From: Tritrichomonas foetus
Taxonomy: Eukaryota > Parabasalia > Tritrichomonadida > Tritrichomonadidae
Direction of reading: 5' to 3'
Assembly: GCA_001839685.1 (NCBI GenBank)
Contig: MLAK01000562.1
Coordinates: forward strand, 20,182 to 84,181
Length of the DNA stretch: 64,000 nucleotides
Shown here: positions 25,230 through 35,325 of the stretch, one piece after another
Layout of the letters: each line of letters starts with the position of its first letter
Numbering within the stretch: the first letter of the stretch is position 1
The notes under the pieces: generated by a model
Databases searched by the model: none
Told to the model about the DNA's origin: nothing
The model's input: only the letters and a program-made list of their open reading frames with translations
Program-made: the position numbers and the translations under genes

Positions 25230-26702
25230 TTATGGATATCCTAAAATTGATGCATCATTATTATTTTCCTCTTCTTCTGATGTTTCTGATGATGATGATG
25301 ATGATGATGCAGAAATTGGGGAGAAGTTAATCATATTATTTGCATCATTATCACATGGTTGGTTCTTTAGTTTACTTTCATTGTGCTTTTTATTGTCTTC
25401 TATTAATATATTGTAACATTTCTCGCACACCTTTACAGGTTTATTCATTGAAATGTTATACATGTATGCATGATATGTTAAACACTTCTTGCAGAGTATT
25501 CCACCGCAATTCCTGCAATGGTGTTTTCTAATTATAACAGAAAATTGTTTATTGCATGAAAGACATCTCATTGCTGTATTATCTGGAATCCAAATTGGTG
25601 CTTCTTTATATGATGGAATAATCATATGATTTCTTGATTCGATGATTACTGAATTAATACTATCAGCCCAAGAATCTCTTTCATGAATATTTCTAAACAA
25701 GAGTGTAAAAGACTTTCTTGGAGCATAGAAATTAATGGTGGGCAATCTATTTTGTGTTTGTGGTTCGATTCTAATATAGCAATTTCGATAGGCGCGAGGT
25801 GTCGTATATTTACCAGCTAATACTTGAGCATAAACGAATATATCCGAAAATAGAAATATTACTCTATCTGAAAGTACTTTTCTACATTGTTTAATAGCTT
25901 TCCCTTCACGAATAAAAAGTCGTCCATTCACCACAATTGGAAATGGCTCCCTTAAAAATAACTTACTTATTTGTTCTAATTTTCGTATGGATTCAAATGC
26001 TGCTGTTAGGCTCTCATTTGTTTTGATGAAATCTTTAAGAGAATTATTTAATTGTGGATCAAAAGAAGGAGGACAATTCTGAATCAGTACTTCGGCTAAT
26101 TCTGATGAAAACTGCTGCCAAATGATTGGAAATTTGAAATCTTGAATTAATGGATTTAATCTTTCATCGTGATTGTTTTTGTTTTGATATTCTATTGATA
26201 ATTGAATGATATGTTCTTCAACCCTCATATATTGGAAATTATATGATTTATGTGCTTCAAATATGCATATAGAATGGGTTAACGTTTCTATAAATTCAAT
26301 AATACATACTGATGAATGAATTTTTAATATTTTATCTAATTTTTCGAGAACAATTTCGTGTTCATGTTTCAATTTTCTTATTGGTGATAAAAGTACTGAA
26401 GGAATAGTATGGTAAGATGATCCAATCAGTTCAACTAGGAGATCAATTAGTATATTGATTTTTTTCATAAAAGTCCTCTCAAAGCATAAAAAATCTATCA
26501 TGGGAAGAATGCAATTCGGCTGAATCAACAAAGCATCAATAAGCTCAGTTTCATTCGGATCATTAATTCCAATTTCAGCACAAATGAATTTTTTCGGCTG
26601 TATATATAAAGTGAATGGTGGACTATCAGGCAATGAATCTTCATTTTCTTTTAGGCATATTCCTGTGGAACATAAAGGGAATGAATAATTTGGTATAATC
26701 AT
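25230..26702 (-). CDS. DH-PH-FYVE protein (FGD-like Rho guanine-exchange factor)
   Basis: 490 residues from ATG 26702. Residues about 68-245 are helical and fit a divergent DH (RhoGEF) domain (FERTFMKKINILIDLLVELI...LLSPIRKLKHEHEIVLEKL). A PH domain follows at about 255-355 (NGRLFIREGKAIKQ...VIFLFSDIFVYAQV...ERDSWADSI). A FYVE finger lies at about 366-435 with WIPD, IRKHHCRNCGG, CKKC and the CEKC pair. FYVE binds PI3P on endosomes and DH activates Rho-family GTPases, so the protein may link endosome identity to actin control. The second PH seen in animal FGD proteins is absent; the tail is Ser-rich then acidic (SASSSSSSSETSEEEE). FYVE and PH are firm, DH is moderate. Confidence 0.85.
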   Translation of the reverse strand: MIIPNYSFPLCSTGICLKENEDSLPDSPPFTLYIQPKKFICAEIGINDPNETELIDALLIQPNCILPMIDFLCFERTFMKKINILIDLLVELIGSSYHTIPSVLLSPIRKLKHEHEIVLEKLDKILKIHSSVCIIEFIETLTHSICIFEAHKSYNFQYMRVEEHIIQLSIEYQNKNNHDERLNPLIQDFKFPIIWQQFSSELAEVLIQNCPPSFDPQLNNSLKDFIKTNESLTAAFESIRKLEQISKLFLREPFPIVVNGRLFIREGKAIKQCRKVLSDRVIFLFSDIFVYAQVLAGKYTTPRAYRNCYIRIEPQTQNRLPTINFYAPRKSFTLLFRNIHERDSWADSINSVIIESRNHMIIPSYKEAPIWIPDNTAMRCLSCNKQFSVIIRKHHCRNCGGILCKKCLTYHAYMYNISMNKPVKVCEKCYNILIEDNKKHNESKLKNQPCDNDANNMINFSPISASSSSSSSETSEEEENNNDASILGYP

Positions 26703-27202
26703 TTACTGTTGCATAAATTTTCTGTTCGAAATAAATATAATTGATAAAAAGGACAAATAGAAATATTTAAAAAGTTGAAGGCAAAATACATCACATTCTT
26801 CTTTCGAAATCTTGTTTCGAGGGATCGTTATAAATGAGTCCCCTTGATGTTGATGAGCTATGATAATCCAATTTCAAAATAGTTGCGATCTAATATGAGT
26901 AGTAATTACTTGACTAATGATAAATGTATTCTTGACATAAAAAGATTGAGTGAGATCAAATGGTTCAGCAGATATTTTTTTGAGGAATATATTTTGATTT
27001 GAGAGGGGAAATGCAATGGGTTTCCAAAAATAATAATCTGTTTTCACACACTTTTATACTAGAAGACTTAGTTTCAGAATTGATAGTTGAAGAAAGATAA
27101 ATAAAAAATTGATGGTATCATTTCGAACTTACAATTGAATATTTGTAAAGCTATCTTAATTTTTCCTTTGGAAAAATTTCTCTAATTTTCATATTTTAAA
27201 AT
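26703..27202. other. Intergenic between divergent genes
   Basis: About 500 AT-rich bases holding the two promoters (FYVE gene leftward, Myb gene rightward). I see no coding frame or RNA gene. Confidence 0.4.
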
Positions 27203-27700
27203 ATGAAATCTTCATCACCAAAATCACCAAGAAAAAGGTTTTCATATGAAGAAGACCAAAAACTTTTATCCCTTGTTGATGAACATGGAGAAAATGATTG
27301 GATTTTGGTTGCTTCTAAAATGAAGAACCGAGATGCTCGACAGTGTCGTCATCGATTTAAAAACTACTTAGTTGAAAATCATCTATCATTACCTTGGACA
27401 GAAGCTGAAGACAACTTTATTGTTCAGCAGTTTAGACAAGTTGGGTCTAGATGGGTCTATATTTCAAAAGCTCTTGTTGGACGTACAGGAAATGATGTTA
27501 AAAATAGATGGCATAAACATCTAAGCAAAAGATTCCAGTCGTTTGACTTCAATAGAGTAATTGCATCCATTTCTTCATCCAACAACAAGACAATTATGCA
27601 TGAAAATATTGTTGCCGTTAATGAAAAAGTCGAAGAGCTAATATCAGAAAAGCACACGGGAAAGCAGCATTCAAATTTTCTTCAATTGGTATTGAAGTAA
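27203..27700 (+). CDS. Short R2R3 Myb protein
   Basis: 165 residues from ATG 27203. After a basic Ser/Pro leader (MKSSSPKSPRKR) come two Myb repeats: about 11-58 (FSYEEDQKLLSLVDEHGEND with WILVASKM and RQCRHRFKNYL) and about 61-110 (PWTEAEDNFIVQQFRQVGSR with WVYISKAL and NDVKNRWHKHL). The size and the two-repeat layout match the small trichomonad Myb proteins that bind promoter DNA. Only about 55 residues follow the repeats, with no activation domain visible, so it may act as a simple binder or adaptor. It is a different paralogue from the Myb at 19246, with a shorter leader and a different tail. Confidence 0.9.
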   Translation: MKSSSPKSPRKRFSYEEDQKLLSLVDEHGENDWILVASKMKNRDARQCRHRFKNYLVENHLSLPWTEAEDNFIVQQFRQVGSRWVYISKALVGRTGNDVKNRWHKHLSKRFQSFDFNRVIASISSSNNKTIMHENIVAVNEKVEELISEKHTGKQHSNFLQLVLK

Positions 27701-28059
27701 ATGAAGATACTCATATTTGATGCTACTTTGATAACATTTGATTGTTCAGATCATCCATTGGGATATTTATTACATAGAAAATGGTTATAGTGATATACTA
27801 TTTTCTTTTACTGTAGATACATAATGAATTCATTGCATATATTGTATATGCAAAATATTAAAACGTATATCTAAAATCTTTTGTCATATTTTCAATGATT
27901 TTATTCAATGAACACAATGCCCATTTAAGTGATTTATACTATCAAGAAAATGACAAAAACATAAATGTCTAACACATCACATGTCAGACTGTTCACATTT
28001 TTTGAGAGAGTTAACTAAAATATTGTTAACATATCTCTAATCAGATTTTTCTCGAAAAC
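27701..28059. other. Intergenic between Myb and bromodomain genes
   Basis: About 360 AT-rich bases; nothing coding or repetitive beyond simple AT richness. Confidence 0.4.
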
Positions 28060-28533
28060 ATGTGTGAAGGATTTACAGATATTGAATATAAATATTGCAA
28101 GCAAATCACCGACAAGCTTTATCACCACCCTCTCGCCTTACTATTTTTGAAGCCAGTTGATCCAATAACAGACGGATGTCCAGATTATTTTGATGTAATC
28201 AAGGAGCCGATGGACCTTCGAACAGTCAAAGAAAAACTAAACGGATGTAAATATGAATCCTCATTTCAATGGAGAAATGACGTCATGAAAATTTGGGAAA
28301 ATTCGATTAAATATAATGCGAAGCACATTTTGATTAAAAAAATCACTGAAAAGCTTAAAAAAATTTCAATAAAAATGATGACGAATATTCCAAAAACTGA
28401 TGTCGATCTTTGGTATATCCAATTGCAAGATGCATCTAAAGAATTACAATCATTCTTGAAATATAATCCATCTTCATCATCTGGAATGTCACGTTCAAAG
28501 AGCAAGTCATTACACTCAAATCCATATAAGTGA
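28060..28533 (+). CDS. Bromodomain protein (single domain)
   Basis: 157 residues from ATG 28060. Residues about 8-110 form a bromodomain: helix Z (YCKQITDKLYHHPLALLFL), ZA loop with PVDP and PDYFDVIKEPMDLRTVKEKL, and helix B/BC loop with NSIKYNAK, where the Asn of YNA is the acetyl-lysine-contacting residue. It should read acetylated histones. The rest is a short helix and a Ser-rich tail (SSSSGMSRSKSKS). It lacks the second bromodomain and ET domain of BET proteins, as is common for small protist bromodomain proteins. It lies 360 bases after a Myb gene on the same strand. Confidence 0.9.
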   Translation: MCEGFTDIEYKYCKQITDKLYHHPLALLFLKPVDPITDGCPDYFDVIKEPMDLRTVKEKLNGCKYESSFQWRNDVMKIWENSIKYNAKHILIKKITEKLKKISIKMMTNIPKTDVDLWYIQLQDASKELQSFLKYNPSSSSGMSRSKSKSLHSNPYK

Positions 28534-28947
28534 TGTTTTTTGTTAAACTTGACAATTATATTTAAATGTGTGCATATCAAATTCTAATCCAAAATGCTTC
28601 AGTGGCATGTATATGAATTATTAAAGAAATAATTATTTACACTCAATCACTTCTTTGGTGAATTTTCAAAATCTCTTTCGCAATTTAATTGTCATTGAAC
28701 TGAATACTCATATTTATTTGTATTAAATACTCAATACTGTTTGATTTGAAAATATTTCAAAATGAGAAAGATAAACGAGAAAGAAAAATGAGAAAGATGA
28801 ATGAGAAAGATAAATGAGAAAGATGAATGAGAAAGATAAATGAGAAAGAAAAATGAGAAAGAAAAATGAGAAAGAAAAAGCCAATGAAAATGTTAAAGTC
28901 AATGAAAATGTCGTTTACAATACAAATATAAATCTAATACAATTTAA
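28534..28947. other. Intergenic between convergent genes, contains a tandem repeat
   Basis: About 410 bases between the bromodomain gene (+) and the WD40 gene (-). The distinctive content is the purine-rich tandem repeat at about 28761-28880. Confidence 0.45.
28761..28880 (+). repeat. Purine-rich tandem repeat, 12-base unit
   Basis: About ten copies of AATGAGAAAGAT and variants (AATGAGAAAGAA, one AACGAGAAAGAA). Every unit is a multiple of three, but no gene uses it. It lies between the 3' ends of two convergent genes. It is a simple minisatellite: there are no spacers, so it is not a CRISPR array. Confidence 0.85.
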
Positions 28948-31900
28948 TTAATATGGGTTAAACCTTTTGTGTGATGCTAGTGGAGAAAACGGAGAAACTT
29001 CATACCACATTAAAGCTTCATCTTCCGATACTGCTGTGCTGTCATCTTCAAAGTAGAAAACATTGCCGTCAATTCTTTTTTTTGTGAAAAATGAGTAACC
29101 AACAGATGCACCCATATCATTTGGTATTATCCCAGATCCATGTGCCTTAACAGTTGATCCACCATCAACAGTTATTTTTTCTAATTGTTTAATTCCTTCA
29201 AAGGCATCAGAATTGATTCCACTTAAAGAATCTATGTATTTTTGTGCTTTAGCATTATTGTCTTTAGCTGTTGCCAATGCAGCTGCGATCTTAAGCTCTG
29301 TTAACTTTTCATTAATCCATGATATTCCGAGTTTTTCAACAGCAGTGATTAATGAAGGGATAATTTGGCCATATCCACGCCACATTGCTTCATAAACACC
29401 AAAGAAATGTGATAATGCAGCAATCTCATCAGATACTTCATTTGAAGATTGGACGATTGATAAAATAGCTTTTATTTCCGAGTAATCATAAAAATTTACA
29501 GACATTAATGATCGAATCAAATTAGCTGCAGTTGTTTCAGCTTCTTTTTGCTTACCAGCAAGTATTAAACATTGAACTTTGTTTGCACCTTTCATTCGAT
29601 TTACTTCTGATGAATACTGGTCAAGTGAACGAAGTTTATGTTGAAGGTAAAATTTGTTTCTTGCTGTTTCATTTTCAAAAGGAATTAAATTAACATATTT
29701 TCTTTTAGCTGAGTTAGAAAGTAAATCAAATGCATTTTCATAGCATCCGTTTACAATACAATATATAACAAATTCTTCTCTGATCGGTGCTTGAAAATCT
29801 ACATCTTCAATACATTTAACAATTTCCATTGCCCAACAAATTTCACCGCAATGAATCAATCGGTAAGCTGCTCCAATTACATCGCCAACAGTTAGTAATG
29901 CTGCTGCAGCAAATAATGGCTTTCCATCTCGTGCATACATAAGAGATTTTTGTGATGAAACTTGATAAAGGCTAAAATCATCTGCTTCATTAAAATCAGT
30001 TTGAAGAAAAGGTGGTGGCTCAACACATTTGGTTGTATCCTTTTCAATTCGCATGGTTTTAGTACGAGGAGCAAATGTTTTTTCTTTCATTGATGCACAT
30101 ACTAATTCTGCTGAATTAAATTCATGCAATGAAAGAAGCTGTTCAATTGCAATTTCAGGTTTATCAGCAACTACAGAATGTTCTGGTTCACCTTCAGTTC
30201 CACGAAGCATTTGTCCACGCATCATTACTAAATTTTGCCAAAACTTGTAGCTCACAGCAGGAGCAAATGATATTGCTTTGTCATATTCACCTGCCAGAAA
30301 TAGAAGTTCACAAGCTTTTTTAATATCACCTGTCTTTAATGAAATATCAGCTGCTTCAGTGAGAGAACGCTTAGCATTCTTTGCACGAAGTAAAGTTTCT
30401 TGATCTTTTGGAAGAGCTGCTGTTAATTTAGAAACTCGTTTTTTAGCAATTCTTATGACATCATTGGCATGGCATAGTTCATTATTAAAAAACGTAACAC
30501 GTGTTCCATCATGTAGAACTCTATGAAGAAGTTTTAATAGTTCTGAGCAGCCTTCATAATTACAATATTTCTGAATTGCGAATTTTTCATCACTTAAAAC
30601 TGCATTTATCTTCTCTTCTGGAAACAGACGATCAACGGACCAAAGGCGAACTGTTTCATCACGAGAAGCTGTAGCAACTAGCATTGGATGATCTTTGTGT
30701 GAAGAAATTCCATAAATATGAGTGGAATGGGCTTGAACATTCATAATCTTACTCATATTTCGAGTATCCCATAAAACTAAGAACCCATCATAACCACCTG
30801 AAAATAAAAGATAGTCAATTGATCGACTCCAGCACACAGGCCTTGCTTTGCCTGCGTGTCCAGGTGCAAGAACAGCTTTTGCTGCATCTAAATAAAAAAC
30901 TAAAATATTACCATCATCATCAGAAGCTGCAATTCGTTTATCATCATTTGGATGCCAGTCAACTTCAAATAATGGACTTGTAGAACCTCCTTTGATGATT
31001 TGATACGCACCACCTTCCATTCGCACATAAAGGCCTCCATCAGCGCATGCTAAAGCAATGGATTCTGTTGTATTTGACCATTGTGCCCTTTTCAATTGAC
31101 TTTTAGTCGTAATTGTTGTTTTTACTTTCAATGATTTCAAACTAAAGAATCTACAAGCTTTATCTTCTCCAGATGTTGCAATAAGATCATTATTGTGTAA
31201 ACACCAGCTTACACCAATGATTTGACCATTGTGTATTTTCTCGCAAAACACAACACGATGCTCTTTAACTGAATAAATAAATAGTTCACCTTTAATAGTT
31301 CCGCATGCTGTGTAGCCACCTCCTGGCGAAAAACTAATGCATAAAAATCGCTTTCTATCTGCTGGTGTGAAACGATCTTTAACTGTTAATGATGGTGAAT
31401 TCCAAAACACAATTTTTCCATCAGATGAAGTCGTTGCAAAGATTGAACTTTCAGTTGGTAAGAATTGACAGGAAAAAACAGTGTTTGTATGTGCGCAAAT
31501 GATGGTTTTGGTTAATTGCCGCCTATGAACATCGAAAACACCTAATGATCCATCTTGAAAAGCAAGAACAAAATCTTTATCATTAATTGCAACAATAGAA
31601 ACCATTCCACAATTGTAAACAGAAATTGTATCAATACACTCACCTGTTGCAACACACCAAATATATATCAAACCTTTTTTATAATCACCTGTTATGACAT
31701 GACCGGGAATTAGGCCAACCCAATCACCAGATTTACAAATTAAATCATCTCTTTTGCACTCTGCAATAACGTTAAAGTTTGGTAAAAATGTAAACACTTT
31801 CCATGTTGGTGATTTTGAAACCATTAAACAATTCAAACTATTTAATGGATCAAATTTCAAACAATATACACTATTTTGAGGTTCTGACACTGCTGTAGTT

Positions 31901-32433
31901 GAATCATCATAATTCAAACGAATAATAGAATTATTTTTTCCAACGAGAATTGAAACATTTTCCATTTCTGGATTAACAATAAAAAATTTTAAAGCAGGTA
32001 AAGAAATTACAAATATTGATTTCAATTCTTTCTTCGAAACATTATAAATCAACACTTTTCCAAGAAGTTTTGAAAACATCAAAAGATTAGTTGCTTTAAA
32101 ATTAAATTCCATCCAACAAATATCTGCATCTTGTTCTAATATTTGCTGGTCATAAATTGAATGCTCTACAAAATCATATAATTGCAAAACTCCATTTTGA
32201 TACAAAATAGCAACAACTTTAGGCATTGATTTTGAAAGTCGAATCATTTTTATTTGTGATGAACCTTGGCATAAAGTTTCGCAATGTTTAAACTCAGGAA
32301 GAATATAAAATAATATTGACCACTTTGAAGCACATGCATAAAACTTTTTGTTACGTGTTACTTGACCATATCCACCAGGAATTACGCCTCCTGGGGCAAT
32401 TGATATCTTTCGAATACCATTTTTATTGCTCAT
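28948..32433 (-). CDS. WDR17-like WD40 protein
   Basis: 1161 residues from ATG 32433. The N-terminal half (about 1-620) holds two WD40 propellers' worth of repeats with recognisable endings: DGKIVFWNSPS, GEDKACRFFSL, GYDGFLVLWDTRNM and SRDETVRLWSV. The C-terminal half is alpha-solenoid, similar to TPR or COP-type helices (KTGDIKKACELLFLAGEYDK). This two-propeller plus solenoid layout occurs in WDR17 and in coat or intraflagellar proteins. HPMLVATASRDETVRLWSV fits WDR17, but this is recognition by eye and COPI- or IFT-like proteins are alternatives. Probable role: scaffold in trafficking or the flagellum. Confidence 0.65.
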   Translation of the reverse strand: MSNKNGIRKISIAPGGVIPGGYGQVTRNKKFYACASKWSILFYILPEFKHCETLCQGSSQIKMIRLSKSMPKVVAILYQNGVLQLYDFVEHSIYDQQILEQDADICWMEFNFKATNLLMFSKLLGKVLIYNVSKKELKSIFVISLPALKFFIVNPEMENVSILVGKNNSIIRLNYDDSTTAVSEPQNSVYCLKFDPLNSLNCLMVSKSPTWKVFTFLPNFNVIAECKRDDLICKSGDWVGLIPGHVITGDYKKGLIYIWCVATGECIDTISVYNCGMVSIVAINDKDFVLAFQDGSLGVFDVHRRQLTKTIICAHTNTVFSCQFLPTESSIFATTSSDGKIVFWNSPSLTVKDRFTPADRKRFLCISFSPGGGYTACGTIKGELFIYSVKEHRVVFCEKIHNGQIIGVSWCLHNNDLIATSGEDKACRFFSLKSLKVKTTITTKSQLKRAQWSNTTESIALACADGGLYVRMEGGAYQIIKGGSTSPLFEVDWHPNDDKRIAASDDDGNILVFYLDAAKAVLAPGHAGKARPVCWSRSIDYLLFSGGYDGFLVLWDTRNMSKIMNVQAHSTHIYGISSHKDHPMLVATASRDETVRLWSVDRLFPEEKINAVLSDEKFAIQKYCNYEGCSELLKLLHRVLHDGTRVTFFNNELCHANDVIRIAKKRVSKLTAALPKDQETLLRAKNAKRSLTEAADISLKTGDIKKACELLFLAGEYDKAISFAPAVSYKFWQNLVMMRGQMLRGTEGEPEHSVVADKPEIAIEQLLSLHEFNSAELVCASMKEKTFAPRTKTMRIEKDTTKCVEPPPFLQTDFNEADDFSLYQVSSQKSLMYARDGKPLFAAAALLTVGDVIGAAYRLIHCGEICWAMEIVKCIEDVDFQAPIREEFVIYCIVNGCYENAFDLLSNSAKRKYVNLIPFENETARNKFYLQHKLRSLDQYSSEVNRMKGANKVQCLILAGKQKEAETTAANLIRSLMSVNFYDYSEIKAILSIVQSSNEVSDEIAALSHFFGVYEAMWRGYGQIIPSLITAVEKLGISWINEKLTELKIAAALATAKDNNAKAQKYIDSLSGINSDAFEGIKQLEKITVDGGSTVKAHGSGIIPNDMGASVGYSFFTKKRIDGNVFYFEDDSTAVSEDEALMWYEVSPFSPLASHKRFNPY

Positions 32434-32612
32434 TATCTAGATTTTTTAAACGTATACAATTTTTTGAATACATCATTTATTCAAAAATTGAAGTAATATT
32501 GAAAATTCATTACATGTCTCTTTCAAAGTTGAAATAGAAATTCGATATAGATTCAATGTATTGACCAGTTAATAGCATAAAAAGTTTTATCGTAATCAAA
32601 CGGTCGTTATTC

Positions 32613-33272
32613 ATGTATTTCTCAACTGTTATACTCTACTTTTTACTTGGATGCATAACATCATTGATGTCAACTATTTTTTTATCTTTTGTGATCAGAA
32701 CCAGACTATTGAGTTACATTTTGGGAGCATTTTTAATAATTTTATCTTTTATCCTGTTGTTACTTACAATCTTCAAATATAAAACATGCTATGATCATTT
32801 TGTATTTATAATAGCATCTGTATTTTGTTTGATTGGCGGTTCTTTATGTGAAGTGATAAATTCTCAATATCACATTAAATCACATTATTTTAATCGTGCT
32901 TCTGTCTACTTTTTCATAGAAGGATCTGTATCTATAACATTATCTCTTTTATGGCCAATATTTACAAAAATATTCATGAAAAAAATTATTCCCGCATCAG
33001 CAATCAATCGAGAACAGGAAAGACTTTTGTATACTATGATTAATTTATTAAATGCACTTTTATTGGCACTTGTAATTCCATCAACTGATTCTGTTACAAC
33101 TTCATCACTTTCAATTTATGCAATTCTTTATTCGTTTGGCATTTGGCTCGTTGGTGGAACATTTGCAGCCACCTGTGGTATATCAATAGAAAGGAAAGCT
33201 AAAAAAATTAAAAGAGAAGCAACTAGAGTGACTGCAACATCAAAGGCAGGAGTTGTTGATGATATAAATTAA
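32613..33272 (+). CDS. Multipass membrane protein, unknown function
   Basis: 219 residues from ATG 32613, with about six hydrophobic segments: about 4-27 (VILYFLLGCITSLMSTIFL), 31-53 (LLSYILGAFLIILSFILLLL), 62-82, 98-120, 138-157 and 163-190 (SIYAILYSFGIWLVGGTFAA). The C-terminal tail is basic (ERKAKKIKREATR), probably cytoplasmic. No transporter signature is recognised. AAAAAGTT lies at 32579-32586, about 27 bases before the start, like several other genes here. It is divergent from the WD40 gene with only 180 bases between. Confidence 0.7.
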   Translation: MYFSTVILYFLLGCITSLMSTIFLSFVIRTRLLSYILGAFLIILSFILLLLTIFKYKTCYDHFVFIIASVFCLIGGSLCEVINSQYHIKSHYFNRASVYFFIEGSVSITLSLLWPIFTKIFMKKIIPASAINREQERLLYTMINLLNALLLALVIPSTDSVTTSSLSIYAILYSFGIWLVGGTFAATCGISIERKAKKIKREATRVTATSKAGVVDDIN

Positions 33273-33691
33273 TATTATTATGTTTGATGAATCTGACATA
33301 TCGAAATTGACCATATTCAATGGTGAATTAATTCATCCACTTTCATCTGAAATCGAATTTTTTCATGATAAAACCATGGAAATTTAATGAAAATGGTGTG
33401 ATTAACCAGTATAGATCTTTTCAAGTTGTATTGTTTATAAATATTTCTATGTTATTTTAATAATGAACATCTCTCTTTTTTTGTGATTTTTTTTAAAAAC
33501 TACGAATAGGAAGAAAACATTCTTCGTGAGGAAGCTTTATCTTACAGAGAAAGAGCTTATAGTATATATATTTATTAATAGAATAATAAATCGAAAAATG
33601 AATTTCATATAATCCCGAATGGAAGAAAGCATAAATAACGCAAAAATAGAAAGAACACATACATATGTTAAATGTATCATTATATGCCTCT
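33273..33691. other. Intergenic between convergent genes
   Basis: About 420 AT-rich bases. A 78-codon frame on the minus strand (33493-33729) overlaps the next gene's end and has no coding character. Confidence 0.4.
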
Positions 33692-34342
33692 TTAATGCTT
33701 CTTTTCACAAACACCATTATTACCCGCAAATGGATCCGCCATGAAAGAAGATCCTAATCCGAAATCGTTTTTGAATAATCCCGGAGCCCCAACCTTCTCT
33801 TTCTCAAAGAGGTTCGGAAGAGGATCTTCGCTGATTTTTGAAGATTCTGGAATGACTGTTTCGTAGTTGTTATTTCGAACAAGCCAGCTTTCAGCGGACT
33901 GTTTCTCTTGCGAGTTGATAATTTCCTTCATTATGAGAGGGAAATCTGGAAGGGATTCCCATGTCATCAAAGCCAAATCGTTTAATCTGGCAATTTCTTC
34001 TCTTCTTGTAATTTCTGTTGGATCGCGTGTAACTTTGAAGTATTGAATTGTGTCTCTTTTCTCCATAGATTCGAGGAATTTTCGACTTCGCTCTTTTGAA
34101 GGAAGTTTCTTTAGAAGAAGGACAAATTTCGAGCCGTTGGTGGTATTGTAATATCCAAAAGAAAAACTTGGGTCGATGACCTTACCATTGTGGGCAATAA
34201 TGAGGCGAGTTCCAGCGAGAGCCGAAAAACCGAATTCGGCCAAGGTTTCACCTATTTGGTCACTTGACAAGGCGTCGATGATCTGAGCTCCACCCCAGTT
34301 CCAACGAGCGATGACTCGAAGATGTTTCGGTTCTTGCATCAT
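33692..34342 (-). CDS. Small protein with possible ubiquitin-like N-terminal domain
   Basis: 216 residues from ATG 34342 (two ATGs in a row, either could be used). Residues 6-80 read like a ubiquitin-type beta-grasp: HLRVIARWNWGGAQIIDALS, a helix (DQIGETLAEFGF), then TRLIIAHNGKVIDPSFSFG and SKFVLLLKKL. The middle is charged helix (KERSRKFLESMEKRD). The C-terminus is disordered with short Phe/Pro motifs (DPLPNLFEKE, SFMADPFAGNN), reminiscent of adaptor-binding peptides. There is no C-terminal Gly-Gly. Function unknown; the fold is suggested by pattern, not proven. Confidence 0.65.
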   Translation of the reverse strand: MMQEPKHLRVIARWNWGGAQIIDALSSDQIGETLAEFGFSALAGTRLIIAHNGKVIDPSFSFGYYNTTNGSKFVLLLKKLPSKERSRKFLESMEKRDTIQYFKVTRDPTEITRREEIARLNDLALMTWESLPDFPLIMKEIINSQEKQSAESWLVRNNNYETVIPESSKISEDPLPNLFEKEKVGAPGLFKNDFGLGSSFMADPFAGNNGVCEKKH

Positions 34343-34579
34343 AAACTGGAGTTGAAAAAGGATTTCTGTTTTGTTTTTTCACTTTTTCTAAGATTTTCAT
34401 ACAAATATTGAGAAATCAAAGATATTTCCGATTCGTAATTAATTCAAATTCTTAGGGTTTCTAATAGAAACGATGTAAACATTTTCAAATAATTGTCTAC
34501 CAAAAACTTTACAAAATATTATTGGCTAACTTTTTGAAAAGAAACAAATCATTCTCCACTCTTTCATTGAATATAACAT

Positions 34580-34738
34580 TCAATAAATAATATTACAACT
34601 GATAACAGTTTGAAAAAATTTCACAACTTTTTGGTTCGAAATGGGCTTGATGATAAAAGCTTTGTCATTCTTTAGAACATCGAGATAAAAATCGTTCATC
34701 TTAAGGATAAACTCCGGTGAAGTGATGTGAAGAATCAT
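34580..34738 (-). pseudogene. N-terminal fragment with ITSPEFIL motif
   Basis: A 52-codon frame, ATG 34738 to TGA 34580. It contains HITSPEFILKMNDFYLDV and then NDKAFIIKPISNQKV. Fragments with the same ITSPEFIL motif occur at 37808 on the opposite strand. The style fits the head region of trichomonad multi-copy families (ankyrin or leucine-rich), but I cannot name one. An upstream coding-like stretch in frame is cut by TGA, so it is most likely a relic. Confidence 0.45.
34701..34727 (+). repeat. 27-base inverted repeat, left copy
   Basis: This block, starting TTAAGGATAAAC and ending GAAGTGATG, is the exact reverse complement of 37808-37834. On the minus strand it encodes ITSPEFILK within the fragment 34580-34738, so the identity may reflect related coding sequence and not a transposon terminus. 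Confidence 0.85.
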
Positions 34739-35144
34739 TCTTCAATGGATGACCNCGGGATCAAAAAGTTTGTTCATATTCTGAGCATTTGAATGATGTA
34801 AAATATTAGGGTCCCTTTTCAGATTGACCTAAAGGTCAAAATGAATAAGATACAAATATCGAAAACAAAAGTATTGCAAAGCAATTAAACAAACAATCTA
34901 ATAAAATCTTTTGAAGCAAACATAAAGCTTGACGCAACTCATCTCATTTTCTCTTATCTAATTTCTGATTTCAGATTGATTCAAATGTTTTTTATCTTTC
35001 AGTAATTTTCCATAGCGCCCCTGGTTATACTTTATAGTTTTCTACTCCCTATGTGGTTTTTCTCATACATTCAAATTTGCATCATTCATAAACATGTTTT
35101 CATCAAAGATCGTCCACCATATTTCACTAAGCCTTTGCCAAAAT

Positions 35145-35325
35145 GACCTGGTTAACCATAAAAAGCTCCAAAATTCCCGGTTTGTTAACCAAATCGAACG
35201 ATAGTAATTCTCGATTGAACCTCTCGATGGTTAACAAAAAAAATCTAACTAAAGGTTAACCTAACCATTTNGTTGGTTTACCAAAAACCTTTCACCAACC
35301 GACCGATATATTTTTTGGTTAACCA
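35145..35325. repeat. Cluster of GGTTAACC palindromes
   Basis: Full GGTTAACC occurs at 35150-35157, 35254-35261 and 35317-35324, with near copies at 35184-35190 (GTTAACC) and 35229-35235 (GGTTAAC). Another full site is at 36247-36254. An 8-base palindrome with four G/C should be rare in DNA this AT-rich. It may be a protein-binding site cluster or ends of small repeats. Confidence 0.6.

Noticed and set aside
33493..33729. 78-codon minus-strand frame
   Set aside because: It overlaps the end of the ubiquitin-fold-like gene in another frame and has random composition.
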